Notes under the pieces: generated by a model | Seen by the model: the letters and a program-made list of their open reading frames with translations, nothing else | The model's database searches: none | Told to the model about the DNA's origin: nothing | In this document: one piece after another, positions 14,394 through 14,873 of the stretch | Layout of the letters: each line of letters opens with the position of its first letter | How positions within the stretch are numbered: position 1 is the first letter of the stretch | Translations under genes and position numbers: made by a program | Source: Faecalibacterium sp. UBA1360 | GTDB taxonomy: Bacteria > Bacillota > Clostridia > Oscillospirales > Ruminococcaceae | Direction of reading: 5' to 3' | Assembly: GCA_002306375.1 (NCBI GenBank) | Contig: DBRU01000114.1 | Location: 50,386 to 65,258, forward strand | DNA: 14,873 nt

Positions 14394-14873
14394 ATGGCAA
14401 ACCCAATGGAAAATCGGACCCTTCCCGCCGGTGCGGCGCAAAGTTCGCTGGCCGGGACCTGCACGGGCCGCGCCGCCCGCTGGAAGGTGCGGGACTGCGC
14501 GCCCAAGGCCCGGGCCAAAGCCGTGTATGCGGTGGACGGCTGGTTTTTTACCCAGCGGCTGTCGGGCATCCAGCGCTACGCCACCGAGATCCTGGCCGAG
14601 CTGGACAAGATCGCCGCGCCCGGCGCGCTGGAAGTCGTCCTGCCCCAGGGTACGCCCCATCCCGTGTACGAAAACCTGAAGGTGGTGTACACGGGCAAGG
14701 CCGGGCCGTTGTGGGAACAAACCGACTACCCCGCTTATCTGGCCCGCACGGGGCGGCGGTGGCTGTGTATGTGCAATGTGATCCCGCTGCGCGCGCCCGC
14801 GCGGTGCAGCGGCATCGTGGTGTGGCATGACGTGTGCTACCGCGCCCGGCCGGACTTTTACCGCGCGCCCCGG
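14394..14873 (+). CDS. Glycosyltransferase, GT4/group-1 type (partial, C-terminus missing)
   Basis: Transfers a sugar from a nucleotide donor to a growing glycan, probably in cell-surface polysaccharide synthesis. The first 160 codons are visible and open to the window end. A 42-residue hydrophilic leader precedes the first beta strand, VYAVDGWFFTQRLSGIQRYA (about 44-63). This GIQRYA segment is the family's typical N-terminal motif. Later marks are LWEQTDYP and the HDVCYRARPDFY stretch, both typical of group-1 transferases in capsule or rhamnan clusters. AAAGGAG lies 7 bases before the ATG, supporting the long form. The gene starts 30 bases after NagZ with no terminator between, so co-transcription is likely. 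The donor-binding C-terminal domain lies outside the window, so substrate cannot be judged. Confidence 0.82.
   Translation, partial: MANPMENRTLPAGAAQSSLAGTCTGRAARWKVRDCAPKARAKAVYAVDGWFFTQRLSGIQRYATEILAELDKIAAPGALEVVLPQGTPHPVYENLKVVYTGKAGPLWEQTDYPAYLARTGRRWLCMCNVIPLRAPARCSGIVVWHDVCYRARPDFYRAPR

Noticed and set aside
12618..14828. A 736-codon minus-strand frame running across the NagZ and glycosyltransferase genes
   Set aside because: It overlaps three genes with clear motifs and crosses the two divergent promoters. No domain is seen.
1..14873. CRISPR arrays, tRNA or rRNA genes, insertion sequences, phage genes
   Set aside because: I saw no regular repeat-spacer pattern, no tRNA arm set, no transposase or integrase motif and no terminal inverted repeats.

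Overview
The window looks like a chromosomal segment of a GC-rich, low-motility-type Firmicute. Ruminococcaceae/Oscillospiraceae relatives such as Faecalibacterium, Gemmiger or Subdoligranulum are my inference. The basis is the combination of strong AGGAGG-type ribosome binding sites, a CIRCE/HrcA heat-shock operator, BcrA/LanF-type transporters, a VanH-like dehydrogenase and very GC-rich third codon positions. It holds 11 protein genes, two of them cut by the window edges. I see no rRNA, tRNA, CRISPR array, insertion sequence or phage gene.

Layout. (1) 1-3827: an ABC permease (cut at the left edge) and its ATPase on the minus strand, divergent from an OmpR-type response regulator and its histidine kinase on the plus strand. 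This is the classic arrangement of a peptide-antibiotic sensing and immunity cassette. The 183-bp divergent region carries CTTAA boxes on an 11-bp lattice, a plausible shared operator. (2) 3831-3917: two terminators of opposite orientation between the convergent kinase and htpG. (3) 3916-5940: htpG (Hsp90) with two tandem CIRCE operators, one over the +1 region and a degenerate one spanning the predicted promoter. (4) 6062-9042: a tight four-gene plus-strand operon with a C_GCAxxG redox-type protein, an alpha/beta-hydrolase esterase, a VanH-like D-2-hydroxyacid dehydrogenase and a YkgJ-type cysteine-cluster protein, closed by a strong hairpin. (5) 9109-12859: a two-gene minus-strand operon with a large Cache/PAS-type hybrid histidine kinase followed by a membrane-anchored GGDEF diguanylate cyclase. 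(6) 13140-14873: a lipoprotein GH3 beta-N-acetylhexosaminidase (NagZ-like) and the start of a family-4-type glycosyltransferase that runs off the right edge.

How the genes work together: three signalling modules (peptide-responsive two-component system, heat-shock repressor circuit, hybrid kinase plus c-di-GMP synthase) sit beside envelope functions (immunity transporter, murein/glycan hydrolase, glycosyltransferase). No single gene is of a wholly unknown class. The least explained parts are the four-gene redox/esterase/dehydrogenase operon, the duplicated CIRCE at htpG, the phased boxes at the transporter/two-component junction, and the pairing of a hybrid kinase with a GGDEF enzyme.
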